Assembly: GCA_013399875.1 (NCBI GenBank)
Contig: VXAZ01001738.1
Span: 62,001-126,000 of the forward strand
Length of the DNA: 64,000 nt
Direction: 5' to 3'
Source: Gymnorhina tibicen
Taxonomy: Eukaryota > Chordata > Aves > Passeriformes > Artamidae
Shown: piece by piece, positions 45,677 through 56,240 of the stretch
Numbering within the stretch: the first letter of the stretch is position 1
How the letters are laid out: every line of letters starts with the position of its first letter
Position numbers and translations under genes: made by a program
The notes under the pieces: model-generated
Told to the model about the DNA's origin: nothing
Seen by the model: only the letters and a program-made list of their open reading frames with translations
Database searches by the model: none

Positions 45677-45805
45677 GCGCCGGAAGCGGCGGGCCGACTC
45701 GGCCATTCCCCCAACCCCCCACCGCTCTCCCCTCGAAGGAGGGAATGGTACGTCCCAGCAGCCGCTGGAAACCGAGTGCCGCGGCCCAGAACGAGTGACA
45801 GCGGG

Positions 45806-46160
45806 CCCCGCCCGTTGATGAATATGCAAAAAAGGGGCGGGGTCACGGGAATGGAGCGGGTGAACCGCGAACTGGTGTGGCGCCCCCGCCCACTTTATGA
45901 ATATTTAATGAAGGGGCGGGCCTCGGGGAAAGGCGCGACCAGGCCAAAACCATTTGTAGCCGTCACGCCCTCTTGATGAATATTCAAAAGAAGGCGAGGC
46001 CGCAGGGCGAATGGCGTTTGGACACCGGACTATAAGACAGCGCCTCCGCCCTTCATGAATATTCAAAAAAGGCGGGGCAGCGGAACCCAGCATCCGGGCC
46101 CCAAGCGTGTGACAGTGCCCCCGCCCTTTCATGAATATTCAGACAGAGGCGGGGCGGCGG
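45806..46160. repeat. Five-unit 79-bp-period array of GC-box/TGAATATTCA palindromes
   Basis: Five units have the core ATGAATAT starting at 45818, 45897, 45976, 46055 and 46131, so the spacings are 79, 79, 79 and 76. Units 3-5 share the perfect 10-bp palindrome TGAATATTCA; unit 1 reads TGAATATGCA and unit 2 TGAATATTTA. Each core is flanked on the left by a pyrimidine GC box (CCGCCC type) and on the right by AA-rich DNA then GGCGGGG, forming an interrupted inverted repeat of about 40 bp. The spacers between units have diverged. Sp/KLF plus POU-type binding is a guess. Confidence 0.85.
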
Positions 46161-46272
46161 CCGGACCCGGAAGCGGCGCGGCTGAGTCACGGCGGCGGCG
46201 GCGATGAGGCAGCCGCAGCCGCGGGCGGTGTCGTTGTCATTGTCGCTGTCGCTGTCCCCTCTCGGTGCCTGA

Positions 46273-46420
46273 NNNNNNNNNNNNNNNNNNNNNNNNNNNN
46301 NNNNNNNNNNNNNNNNNNNNNNNNNNNNNNNNNNNNNNNNNNNNNNNNNNNNNNNNNNNNNNNNNNNNNNNNNNNNNNNNNNNNNNNNNNNNNNNNNNNN
46401 NNNNNNNNNNNNNNNNNNNN
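46273..46420. other. Assembly gap (148 N)
   Basis: A run of N within the GC-rich CpG island. GC-rich first exons are often lost in bird assemblies. The translation start of the plus-strand gene could lie here. Any frame running through it is meaningless. Confidence 0.99.
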
Positions 46421-46950
46421 TTGAAATGACCCCGGTGCCGAGGGGTTCGCGCACACGCCCCCGGGTGTCGGCGCTGCGGGCGCGGCGCTGGCGCCGTTAT
46501 ATAACGGGGTGTCCTGGGCGCTACCGCCGCCATCCCCGGCGGGCCCGGGGCCGCTGCTGTGTCATCCCGGGCCATCCTCTTATCCTGCTCCCCCGTCCTC
46601 TTCTCCTCGTCCTCCTCTTCCTCCCCAGTGTGTCCCCGAGCGCCGTCGGTAGCAGAAGCGGGCGGGGGCGGGCGGGCGGCTCCGCTCCTGCCGCGGTGGA
46701 AACGCCGCTCCTCCCGGAGCATCCCGGAGTGTTCTCCCGCCGCCGGGCACGGGAATGGCCCGGTGACGGGTGGGAAGCGGCGGAGGGACTGGGGAGCCCG
46801 GTCGGAGCAACGGGAGGAGCTGAGGATGGGTGGGCTTTTAATTGACTTTTACAAGATAGGTGAGATCTAAGGAAGAATCGGGCGGTGTTTGTGCCCAGTC
46901 CGGGCTGGGAGCTGCGGGGAGCGATGCTCCCCGGGGACAGCAGAGCTGCA
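46421..46950. promoter_or_regulatory. CpG island, distal side of gap
   Basis: Highly CpG-rich sequence with a TTATATAACGGGG element at 46498 that could be a TATA-like box on the plus strand, followed by GC boxes. Open frames on both strands here result from the low stop density of GC-rich DNA and do not resemble a protein. CpG density drops after about 46950. Confidence 0.55.
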
Positions 46951-47099
46951 CGGGGTGGGTGTGAAGTTATACGCGGTGTGAAGCTGCAGGACCCTCTGTG
47001 AGGATGGTTTTATAGCCACTGCTCTGGACACTAAGCTGCAGTGAGGAGATGCCCATCTTATGTAAAAGACCAGGTGTTCTTTAAAGAAACATCTCTTGT

Positions 47100-47137
47100 C
47101 AAATTAGCTTTGCTTACAGAAAAGCAAAGCTAATTTG
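47100..47137. repeat. Perfect 16-bp inverted repeat (hairpin) with octamer
   Basis: CAAATTAGCTTTGCTT (47100-47115) and its exact complement (47122-47137) flank the 6-nt loop ACAGAA. The right arm runs into an octamer motif ATTTGCAT at 47133-47140. It lies about 150 bp beyond the CpG island in the presumptive FAM219A intron 1. Confidence 0.92.
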
Positions 47138-48111
47138 CATAAGGAAAGCAATCTCTGAAGGTTTGATGCCGTGCCACGGCATGTGTTTTTCATATCAGGA
47201 TGTTTTTTCATGTCATAGACACAATTATACCCAGTTAATGAGCTCTGAAGAGCCTGACATGAATGTTACGCTACTAGGTGGGACCCCGGGGAATCTTTGC
47301 AGAGAAGGAAGTCTGCAGGCTCGCAGGACTTTGCAGACGTGTAAATGGGCAGGTAGAGTGGTCCCAGGCTTTTGATAGCTTCTGAAATGAGTTACGAAGG
47401 AAGGCCAGCTGGCTGGCAGCCAGGGGAGATGCTAGGCCATCATCAAGTAGTGCAAGACTTCTTACAAGCGTGTAGCTGCGTAGCTCCAATGCCACAGGCT
47501 TGTTTGGGTACGTGTTGTGCCCCATCTGCCTGCCACAGAACTCTTGAATGTGTTTGCCCACTTCTGTTTTCTACCTGGAAGAGGTTCTCTTGTGTGTTCC
47601 CCTCCACTTACTCCTGTGTTCCGCAATCTCTGCCTGAAGGTGTGTTATTTGTAACCTGGGACCTGTTGAAATACAGTTCATCTTGACATTAAAGTGAAAG
47701 CTGGGTAACAGGCTCACTCGCTCAAGGTGTTGATTCCCGTTGGCACTCCCATCTCAGCATCTGATTGTGTGAGACAGGCATATGAAATGTTTGGGGAGGT
47801 GGAAAGAACTTTAATGGAATACTTGCACAGTTCCTTTTGGCAGCAGGTGAGGATAGGTTATTGGCAGATTTATGCTAGCACTGAGGCACTTCTGAGATTT
47901 CTAATATATCAAACCATACGTTATTTACAGTTGATGTAAACACAGCCTCGGTTCCTTGTTGCAGCTAGCGTTTGTAAGAAGTTGAGAACACAATAAATGT
48001 CTTGTGAACAGAAAAGCTCTACAAGGTCTACAGACTCAAATTATCCCTCAGTGGCAAGAAAAACATTTCTCTTATTGTGGGAGTGTTGACAAATTCTGAA
48101 AATATGCTTAG

Positions 48112-48246
48112 TTTGGGTTGGGTTCTGGATTTGGTTTTAGGTGTGGTTTTTTGTTTGTTTGGGGGTTTTGGGGGGCTTTTTTGGTTTTTTGTTTGGCTTT
48201 TTTGTTGGTTGTTGTTGTTGTTGGTTTTGTTTTTCTTGGTTGTTTC
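48112..48246 (+). repeat. T/G-rich low-complexity tract
   Basis: Composed of TTTGTTTG, GGGGGTTTTGGGGGG and (GTT)n blocks. Gives spurious W/F/L-rich frames. Several G-runs could form a quadruplex in the plus strand. Confidence 0.9.
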
Positions 48247-49066
48247 TTTGACTTCAAACCTTTGTGGTGGAGCAAAAAACTGTCCATGCAAGCTGATTTG
48301 GACTCGTTGCATGTCCTACTTATTGTTAGTGTTTTTATCAAGAAGACACAACAAATGTGACAAGAATGGCCATCTTTATTCATGTTATTGCAGGCATAGT
48401 AGTGAAAGTAGGAAGTTTGAAAAAGCTGTTGCCAGACAAAACAATACTCCTAAGTGTTTTCTAGAAACTCCATAATAATAGTGGAAGAGTGGAATTTGCA
48501 GATACATGCATGTTTGCATGGACATGAACCAGGCAGAATCCAAAGAGCTTCTCTGGTCCAACCCTGTTGTCTCGGGATAGGATGGTGAATTGTGCAGCAG
48601 TGATAGTAAGCTTAGGAAACAGGTTTCCTTCAACATGGAAGAATTAGAAAATTTTCACAAAGGGCTTTAACACTTGCATTTAAAAGAATACTCTGAATCT
48701 GTGCTGCAGGGCTCCAGTTCTTTTCTAGCTACTGGAGCTCATAGTGAAACTTTGTGGTTTTGGGGGTCTGTTGCTCTGACTGTATAGGATCCTATGTGTA
48801 TAGGATTTTTCCACATGGAAATGTTGACAATGGTCTCAGAAGTGGGATGTAACAAGTCTTTTACAGCATTTCTGATGGTTTCCTCTGCTTTGTAGCTCCT
48901 GGTCTGTACTTTGCAGGTAGGGACTGGATGCTTGAAAGAATCCTTGCAAGTCTGGGGTTTATCATATGAATTTGCTTGGTAACACACTTCTGGGCAATAC
49001 TACTGCTCTGTGCCATTACAGTTACCATTTGTCTGTCACTCTCCCTCCCATTCTGTATTTTAAAGG

Positions 49067-49655
49067 TTGTGGTTTAAACCCAGTTAACAAATAAATCACT
49101 CACAGCCGCTTGCTCACTTCCCTCCCACATCAGGTTGGGGGAGAGAATCAGACAAGTAAAAGTGAGAAAACTTGTGGGTTGAGATGAAGACAGTTTAATA
49201 AGTAAAGCTAAAACCATGCACACAAGCAAAGCAAAACAAGGAATTCATCCACCATTTCCCTTGGGCAGGCAGGTGTTCAGCCATGCCCAGGAAAACAGGG
49301 AGGGCTCTATCACACCTGATGGCTACTTGGGAAGACAAATGCCATCACCCCCAACATTCCCCCTTGTCCTTCTTCTCCCCCCAGCTTTATATGCTGAGCT
49401 TATGGTATGGAATATCCCTGTGGTCAGTTGGGGTCACCTGTCCTGTCTGTGTGCCCTCCCAACCTCTTGTGCACCCCCAGGCTCCTGAGTGGTGGGGTGG
49501 GGTGAGAAGCAGAAAAGGCCTTGATTCTGCAAGCACTGCTCAGCAATAACTAAAACATCCCTGTGTTAGCCACACTGTTTTCAGCACAAATCTGAAACAT
49601 AGCCCCATAGTAGCTACTGTGAAGAAAATGAACTTTGTCCCTGTCAAAATCAGCA
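49067..49655 (-). mobile_element. Avian LTR, inverted copy of the 29106-29642 family
   Basis: On the minus strand it starts TGCTGATTTTGACAGGG and ends near TGGGTTTAAACCAC. Shared blocks with the 29-kb copy include TTCTTCACAGTAGCT, GTTATTGCTGAGCA, the TATATAAAGC TATA region, TTAAACTGTCTTC and GAGTTTTCTCACTT. The terminal bases are mutated, so boundaries are approximate to a few bases. It lies in the region assigned to FAM219A intron 1, antisense to it. Confidence 0.8.
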
Positions 49656-52600
49656 CAAAAGTACAGAATAACCTTATCATCTCAGAACTTATTGTCATCT
49701 TCCCAGTTGAAAAGGTTTCAGTTCCAATGGTCTCAGGGAGAGATGTGACTGTCACTCTTTTCCACATCCAAAAAGCTTAAGTAAAAGTTTGTTTTTCAGG
49801 TGGGACCTAAAAGTCATTGTGACTTGCCACTGAAGCTATATTAAAAAAAAATGTTTCTAAACATTATTCCCTGCTGAAAGCAAACAAAGAAGGTCCCTTG
49901 CTTGATTTACAGAGTATACACTAGATGAAATATTTTTTCATGCTTTTCCAGTGGGAGCAGGGTGTCCCAGGAAAGCACTGTTCCGTCTGAGTGCTGGCCA
50001 GTGTGTGACAGGTCCTGAAATGAGGTTTGTGAAGCTAGGCTTTGCTCAAAATCCGTAACTTTGTGTTGTTGACCAGCATGCATGCTTTTTGAATGTCTTT
50101 TCATCTGCACAGATAAAGTGTCATCTTGGCTTTTGATGTCTTTATACTGAACTCCAGGACAACCACTGCTGATCTGCCTGGAAGCCATCTGACAGGCCGG
50201 CTGGTCTGCCCATCTTCAAAATTAAAAGATTGGCTTCTCTTCAGCATGTGGCAGCTATACCTTTCTTAGAAAGCAGTCTGAAACCTTTCTGAACCTCTCT
50301 GCCTCCAGACCTGCTGCTGACACTTGCACTGATTATTGATCAGCTGTCAGCAGTGATAGTGCATTAATGTCTGGTGTCTACTGACTGTACATCCTGACAA
50401 TAACCAGTGCTTTATTTACAGAGCAGGGACAGAGAACCTGACATGGCTTTTTGCGAAACTAATTTATTTAAAACTCAGATGTGTCTGGAACATTGTCTCT
50501 TTGACAGCCTTGTCCCACCAAGGTCTGTGTTGGCTTTCCGTTGAAAGGCTAAGGGCAGCACCCAACTAGTACAAGCTGGACAAAGTCTACCAGCATCTCT
50601 CGTTGCTGCATGTTTCTCTCTGCTGGAAACGAGTCAGATAGGGATTACGTTGCAGAGCTGAGAGGCATTTGGCCTGCAGGTTGCATGTTGGCCAGGTCTG
50701 TCACATGTGCCCTCCAACGCTTCACATTGGATGCAGTGATGTGAAATTAATGAGGTGGGCAGTCATTTTCCTCCTCTTTCCAGCCTATTTGGATAAGCAT
50801 TGTGAAGTCAGGCAAGCTGGCTTGACTTGTGTGACGTCTACAAATGTGTTTTGAGAACTGCTGGGTAACTGATGCAGATCCAAAGGAAATGTTCAGCACA
50901 AGACTTAATGAGACAGAGTTGCTATGGGCAGATGGACAGGGTGGCATACAGAACCTGGTAACCTGGTTTAACCTGGTTAAACATCATCCAGTTGTCAGGT
51001 GGGATGAGGCCCAGTACTTCACATTTTTGAGACACACATTACACTGCATATTTTGATTGTGGTACAATTCTGTGCATATACATCATGGAAGAGAAGACAG
51101 ACTGGTAAGTGGCACTTGGTCACATTCATGTCATGTCTCTTCTTGAAAATGGGACTGTTTGTTCTGGTCCACATTTCTATTCTTGTATATTGGTCACATT
51201 TGGCTTCTATCCTAAAAATGTCTGCATTTTCAAATTAATATAAACTAATTTACAGGGTGTTTTGTTTACTCCTAATGCTTAGTGTCACGTCATCCTTATC
51301 AACATGATGCAAGCTCAACTGCAGGAACTCTGTTCTGCTTAGATTCTGTTCATCTCCAACTCAACCTGTCGTGATCCTTCTGCACTCACAGAAAGGGCTA
51401 TCTTCCTTGGCTGCTGGGTAGTGGGTTATTTTCAGCTAAAGTCAATTCAGGGTTTGCAAGGATGTGATAAGGCCTGAAATTCATTATTTCTGGGACACTT
51501 ACACTTGGTAGATAGCTATCTTGGCTGATGGAGTTGGTATCTGATGTCTTTAACTTCCAGCTAGTCAATTTTTCCCAGTCTGTTGGTGGTGGTGTATTTG
51601 TTGTGATGATTTGTTTTCTTCCAAGTTCTTTGCTGGGAAGGTTTCCTGACAGAAAATTCTCATTACAGTGGTGGATATTAAAGAGAGAGAGAGATGAAGG
51701 GAAACTTGCACTGTGAGGATACTGCAGAGGAAAAATAAGTAAAATTCCCTTTGAAATAAGAATGACTGACCCTGTAGTTGTATGTAGACCCGTCTTTTCT
51801 TCAGCACTGGAGTCTTACCACACACTCTCCCTGTGATTTTTGAATCTGTGTTTTGGATTGTTACCTAAACTCTTGCCAAACCCTTAGTATTTTTGTTAAA
51901 ATGAGATGTACTGAGCATAGTGCAGCGGGGTTATATCTTGAGCCTGCTGGAACATGGATCCCTCCTGAGTCCGTGTCTCTAGCATACACCAAGCCCTGGC
52001 TGGCATGTGATGGCAGATTGACAGGTGACAGTGTTGGATCACACGTTGCTCCCCTAGACCGACTCAGGCGGTTTTTGTTCTCAGCACAAAAATGAAAGTA
52101 GAGTAAAAGTGCTTTTGCTTACATGGCACCAGTACAACTTTTCCTAAGAAAACGCATCTGTCAAAGTGCAGCAGCTTCAGTGGAGCTTTGACACAAACTT
52201 CTGAGATTTTGGCTTACTTTCTGAAAACAGCAGGAACGCACTATTTCAGTTGCCCAGTTTTCAGCCCACGTGAAAAACGTGAGCTCTTTCCAGAGGAATT
52301 GGGCTGCTGGTTCCTATATCTCCATCTGAAGCATTGTGCCTGGCCTGGTTCCTTGCCAGCAGGGGCCTCAGGCTGGTAGTTCTAGTTATGATGATGACAG
52401 CCAAACCAAGGATTTTGTTCAGCCAAATCCTGCAGTGATACTGCTGGCTCTTTAGCTGAGATGCCAAATCTGCACCAGTCCTGGAAGTGTAAAATTTTCA
52501 GAAACTTTGGAGGTACATAAGATGCTTTTCTGTGCAGCTTTTTTTTTTTGTTTAATGTTAGAAGAGAATGAAAAAAATTAGATTATCTACTGGATACTTA

Positions 52601-52675
52601 GTTTTTAAAAAACAAACTGTAATTTTAGTCAGCAGGGAGTATGAGTGCTCTGTGTGCTTATAAAATCTGGTTTGG

Positions 52676-52696
52676 TTTTTTTTTTTTTTTTTTTTT
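52676..52696 (+). repeat. Poly-T (21)
   Basis: A homopolymer of 21 T, possibly the reversed tail of an unrecognised insertion. Confidence 0.95.
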
Positions 52697-53927
52697 CGCA
52701 CAATACTGCCTATCTCATCTTAAGAAGGTTGTGCTGCCTGCTAAGATCTCTCCCTAAAATGAGGAAAAACTTAAGAACAGAAAACCAAAAGTAACTGAAG
52801 CAAAAAGAAAGGCTATACCTGTAGGGCTTATAAATAGTATGTTAATATAACATTAGGTCTATAGTGCAGGTACACAAAAACCTCGTCTTTCCAGAAGGAA
52901 AAAGCTTCTAAAATGAAAATGTCATCCTTATAGATATTCATCATAATGTAGCCCAGGGGTTACACAGCTATATGTTTTGTAAATGCTTACAGTACATGAG
53001 ATTTGTAATGTTGCAGTACTATGAGTCCTGAAATAGACTTATTTCAGATAGTGATGCTTTTAGTTAAACAGCTTTTTTTGATGCGCTGTCATGTCATATA
53101 TAGCAGTAGCCTAAAGATTGCCTCCCTTAATATTTCAGTTAATTGGGATTCTGTCCTGTCACCTCCCTGTCCCGTGTCAGGCCTGTGGTGCAGAGGTACA
53201 GGAACATTTTTGTTACCATCCCAGGCCAGGCTGCAACTCTAGCAATGATCCAGCACAGGCTCCCAAATGGAGGTGGTGAGGGATGTGCTGCCGTAGCTGG
53301 AGGATGACCTGTCAGGATATGGGAGCGTGTTCGGCTGGCACTGTCTCTGTAGGAACATTGCTGCTTCTTCTCCACTTCTTTGTACAAGCCTCTGGCTACA
53401 GTTGATCTGTCAGTCATGTTTGTAAATCTCCTCCTGAGTGAAGAAAGGTATTTAAAAGGGGGCAGTGAACTCTATGAACAATTAAATCTGCACAGTCCAC
53501 TCTTGGGATTCTACCATCCTTCCCGAGAGCTTGTTATCTGTAGCGTGATGTTAATACCTACTCAGACAGAAATTTCTGCTTCTGATGTAGCCTCTCTCTG
53601 CCTGTAGGTAGTGGCAGGTCTGTAAAGACAAGATGAGCAAAATTTCAGGGTGAGAGAGGACAACAAGGCATGCCTTAAATTCCGCAAGCCTTTATTCCAG
53701 GAAAGCCCTCAGCTTACCAAAAGGGCTGTGACCTGTCTGGAGGTACATTTTACTTTTGGTGAACTTGAAACCTGAACTTGATAATGATAGAGGAGGAGAC
53801 CCCATGACCAGTTTGATCTGTGGGGTAGGGGATTAAAAGCTGGCTAGTGGTAGGACTGCTGGTCATTCAGTGATGATGGTGTGCCTGTTTTTCTAGACAT
53901 TTTAAGACCTTGGCTTTAGTGAGTTAT

Positions 53928-53946
53928 AGTAAGTAAGTAAGTAAGT
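53928..53946 (+). repeat. (AAGT)n microsatellite
   Basis: AGTAAGTAAGTAAGTAAGT, nearly five units of a tetranucleotide. Confidence 0.95.
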
Positions 53947-56117
53947 TGCCTTTCAACTTCTATGTAGATCATTTATTTGTCACTTTCCACAGACAGTCTG
54001 TAGAAATATGCCTACACTTTCCCGTCACACTCGCACATGCCATATATCTTCAGTGAAGTCTTGTGCCATTTTGAGTATAAGGTTCCTCCAAGGTTATTCT
54101 GTATCTGTCACTATAAAATTGACATTGTAGTGATGCAGCCACCTGCCACTAGTAAATCCGTCAGTTCAGCTCAAAGCCTTTATAGTCTCTCTGACCATTA
54201 TTCGTTGAATTTTAAAGTGTCATCTTGTGCAATGATTGGTGTCCATTTTGTAGCGAGCAATAGGAAGTAAGCATTTGCTTCATTGGTTTGTCTGTGAGGG
54301 TTAATGAGTTGGAGTGAATGAAATTGTAGGTGGAAATTTGCTTAATTTGGAGAGTACTTGCTAGCAAATCTGCTCAATTTTTGGACACATCCATCACCAA
54401 TTCACAGAACAGCAAGGTTTATCACTTCAGGAAACTTCTGTATGAAGAAATGCTCTCATAAATACGTGCAGAGTATGCTGGCTGCATCCCAACTACTTTT
54501 ATTAGGTGAGCTGCAGTCAACTTAGTTGTGGACTAAGAAAAGTTTATTTTTTAGTAAAGTTGAAGGTAGCACACATTGGCCTTTGTTGAGAAGAGCACAG
54601 GCTCTCTAAAGATGGGTAAGACCTTCTTTCCTATATAGAAGGGAAAAGGGAGAGTACTGTTAGTTTCATCTTAAAAAGGTATTCCAGCTCTACTGGCAAG
54701 CTGTCTAGTGGAGATGCAGCCTCTGCTGTGAACAAGTTACGTTGCTAGAACATATTTAATTTCTTCCTGAGCCTGCAAATTTCTACTGCATAGAATAAAG
54801 TCGTTGGCTATCAAATAACTGGTCACCGAGTGACTCCTGTAACCCAGCACCGTCTGCCTACCCAAGCACATTGTTTAGATTCTATGTGCAGTGCTGAAGC
54901 AGGTAGCACAAACCTACCTCAGCTCTTTTCCTCAGCATGCTTCCGGAATAGTCTGTGTTAGAACTTTCCTGAGAAGCTGCTGTTTCGTTCAGCATCCAGT
55001 ACCATCAGACGCTGATTGCTCCTCTTTGGACATGGTATGGTGTCTTGCCTCATGCTTGTCTGATGCTCCTTTTCCTTAGTTTCTTTTCAGTTTCCTTCCT
55101 GAGCCAACTCCCATTCATATGAGCAGCTATCTTTGGGGCTCTGCAGCGTTCAGTCGAATAAATCCTGTAGACAATCTCTTTTCCTAAGACAAGTAGAGCA
55201 GCAATATTCTAACGATCATTTGTCTCTTGCATGTTTTACTGATTGCGTGGGGATGTAGGTTAGTGATTTAGTACACCCATATCCAAGCAAAATGTTTACT
55301 TAGGTTATTTCTTGTTTCATGGTTTTGTTTGTATGTGGCCCCAGGTGAAAACCAATCTTGGTTCTTGCATCAATGTCAGAGTTGCTTATGCTGATCTAAT
55401 GACTGTTTCCTTCCCTATTCCCCAGTGAATATGGGGCATTGTGGTTTCTGGTTTTTCAGCAAGTTTGCCACAGGCATTGGAAGAGCCTTTGAGCTGAGAT
55501 GAATAGCCTGCTTTGGTGGTGGCCTCTTTCTTTCAAAGGTTCTGCTTTCTTTCAAACAGGTCTCTTACACTTGGCCAGTAGTTCTTTTTCACCTGATGGA
55601 CCAAGCAACTTTAGTTGCCTTAAGTACAGTTAAATTTGTGTCTTCATCAGTTCATCATTTCACTTTTTTGCATAGTTAATTAAGGTAACTTGACATTTTT
55701 TGAGTTTCTGTGCTCACCTCTGTGATGGTGTTCGCAGACTTAAGAAACTGTTGCTTTTTCCCTTAGAGTGAGAAAGTACTGCAGCCCCTCAGCAGGGGCA
55801 GAAGAGCTCATTGGCAGTGTATTGCAGTATTGAAAAGGACCTGTTGGTTAGACACACATTTGTAAATTCAGAAGAGATGCATTTACACTTTCCTAAGCTC
55901 TGTTGTTAGTATTGGTTAAGTCACATCCCCAGACGGTAAACTGTTCCCGTTTCACTGTTTGGCTGATGTACCAGCCTTACAGCAGACTAATGATAGGACA
56001 AGGGAAGCAGATGGGACTTCCCATGTTTTGAGCCAGGTAGTTCTAGGAAAGCAATTTCTTGGAGGTTATTGAAGCATGAAGGTCTAATATCTGTTAGAGA
56101 AGAGAAGGTAAGGGGAT

Positions 56118-56240
56118 TCAAATCAAATAATGAAGTTGAACAAAGGTGAGTGTAGAGTCTTGCACCAAGTGAGGATTATGCACCAGTACAGGTTAAGGGT
56201 TGACCTACAGGAAAGCACCTGGGGATGCTTGGTTAGAAAT
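56118..56240 (+). mobile_element. CR1 ORF2 fragment (degraded)
   Basis: The frame from 56130 reads MKLNKGECRVLH then MHQYRLRVDLQES, clearly the CR1 ORF2 C-terminal region where intact copies have a KFN-K-CRVLHLG and MHQYRLG pattern. It is then broken. No other CR1 sequence adjoins it. Confidence 0.75.

Larger units (their letters stand above)
45583..46272. promoter_or_regulatory. CpG-island bidirectional promoter, DNAI1 (-) / presumptive FAM219A (+)
   Basis: Very GC- and CpG-rich DNA starting just upstream of the DNAI1 ATG and continuing to the assembly gap, with high CpG density on to about 46950. It holds ETS-type CCGGAAG motifs (around 45647 and 45680), a YY1-like GATGGCGGC, an RFX X-box, repeated GC boxes, and an AP-1 motif TGAGTCA at 46183. 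No TATA box is placed for DNAI1. In human, FAM219A and DNAI1 are head-to-head neighbours, so divergent transcription is expected; nothing in the sequence proves the plus-strand transcript. Confidence 0.75.

Noticed and set aside
45039..46132. Many long overlapping frames on both strands
   Set aside because: GC-rich CpG-island and CR1 sequence have few stop codons. Only the 33-nt exon 1 of DNAI1 is supported.
46053..46722. Frames running through the N gap
   Set aside because: Translated as X across 148 unknown bases; not evidence of coding.
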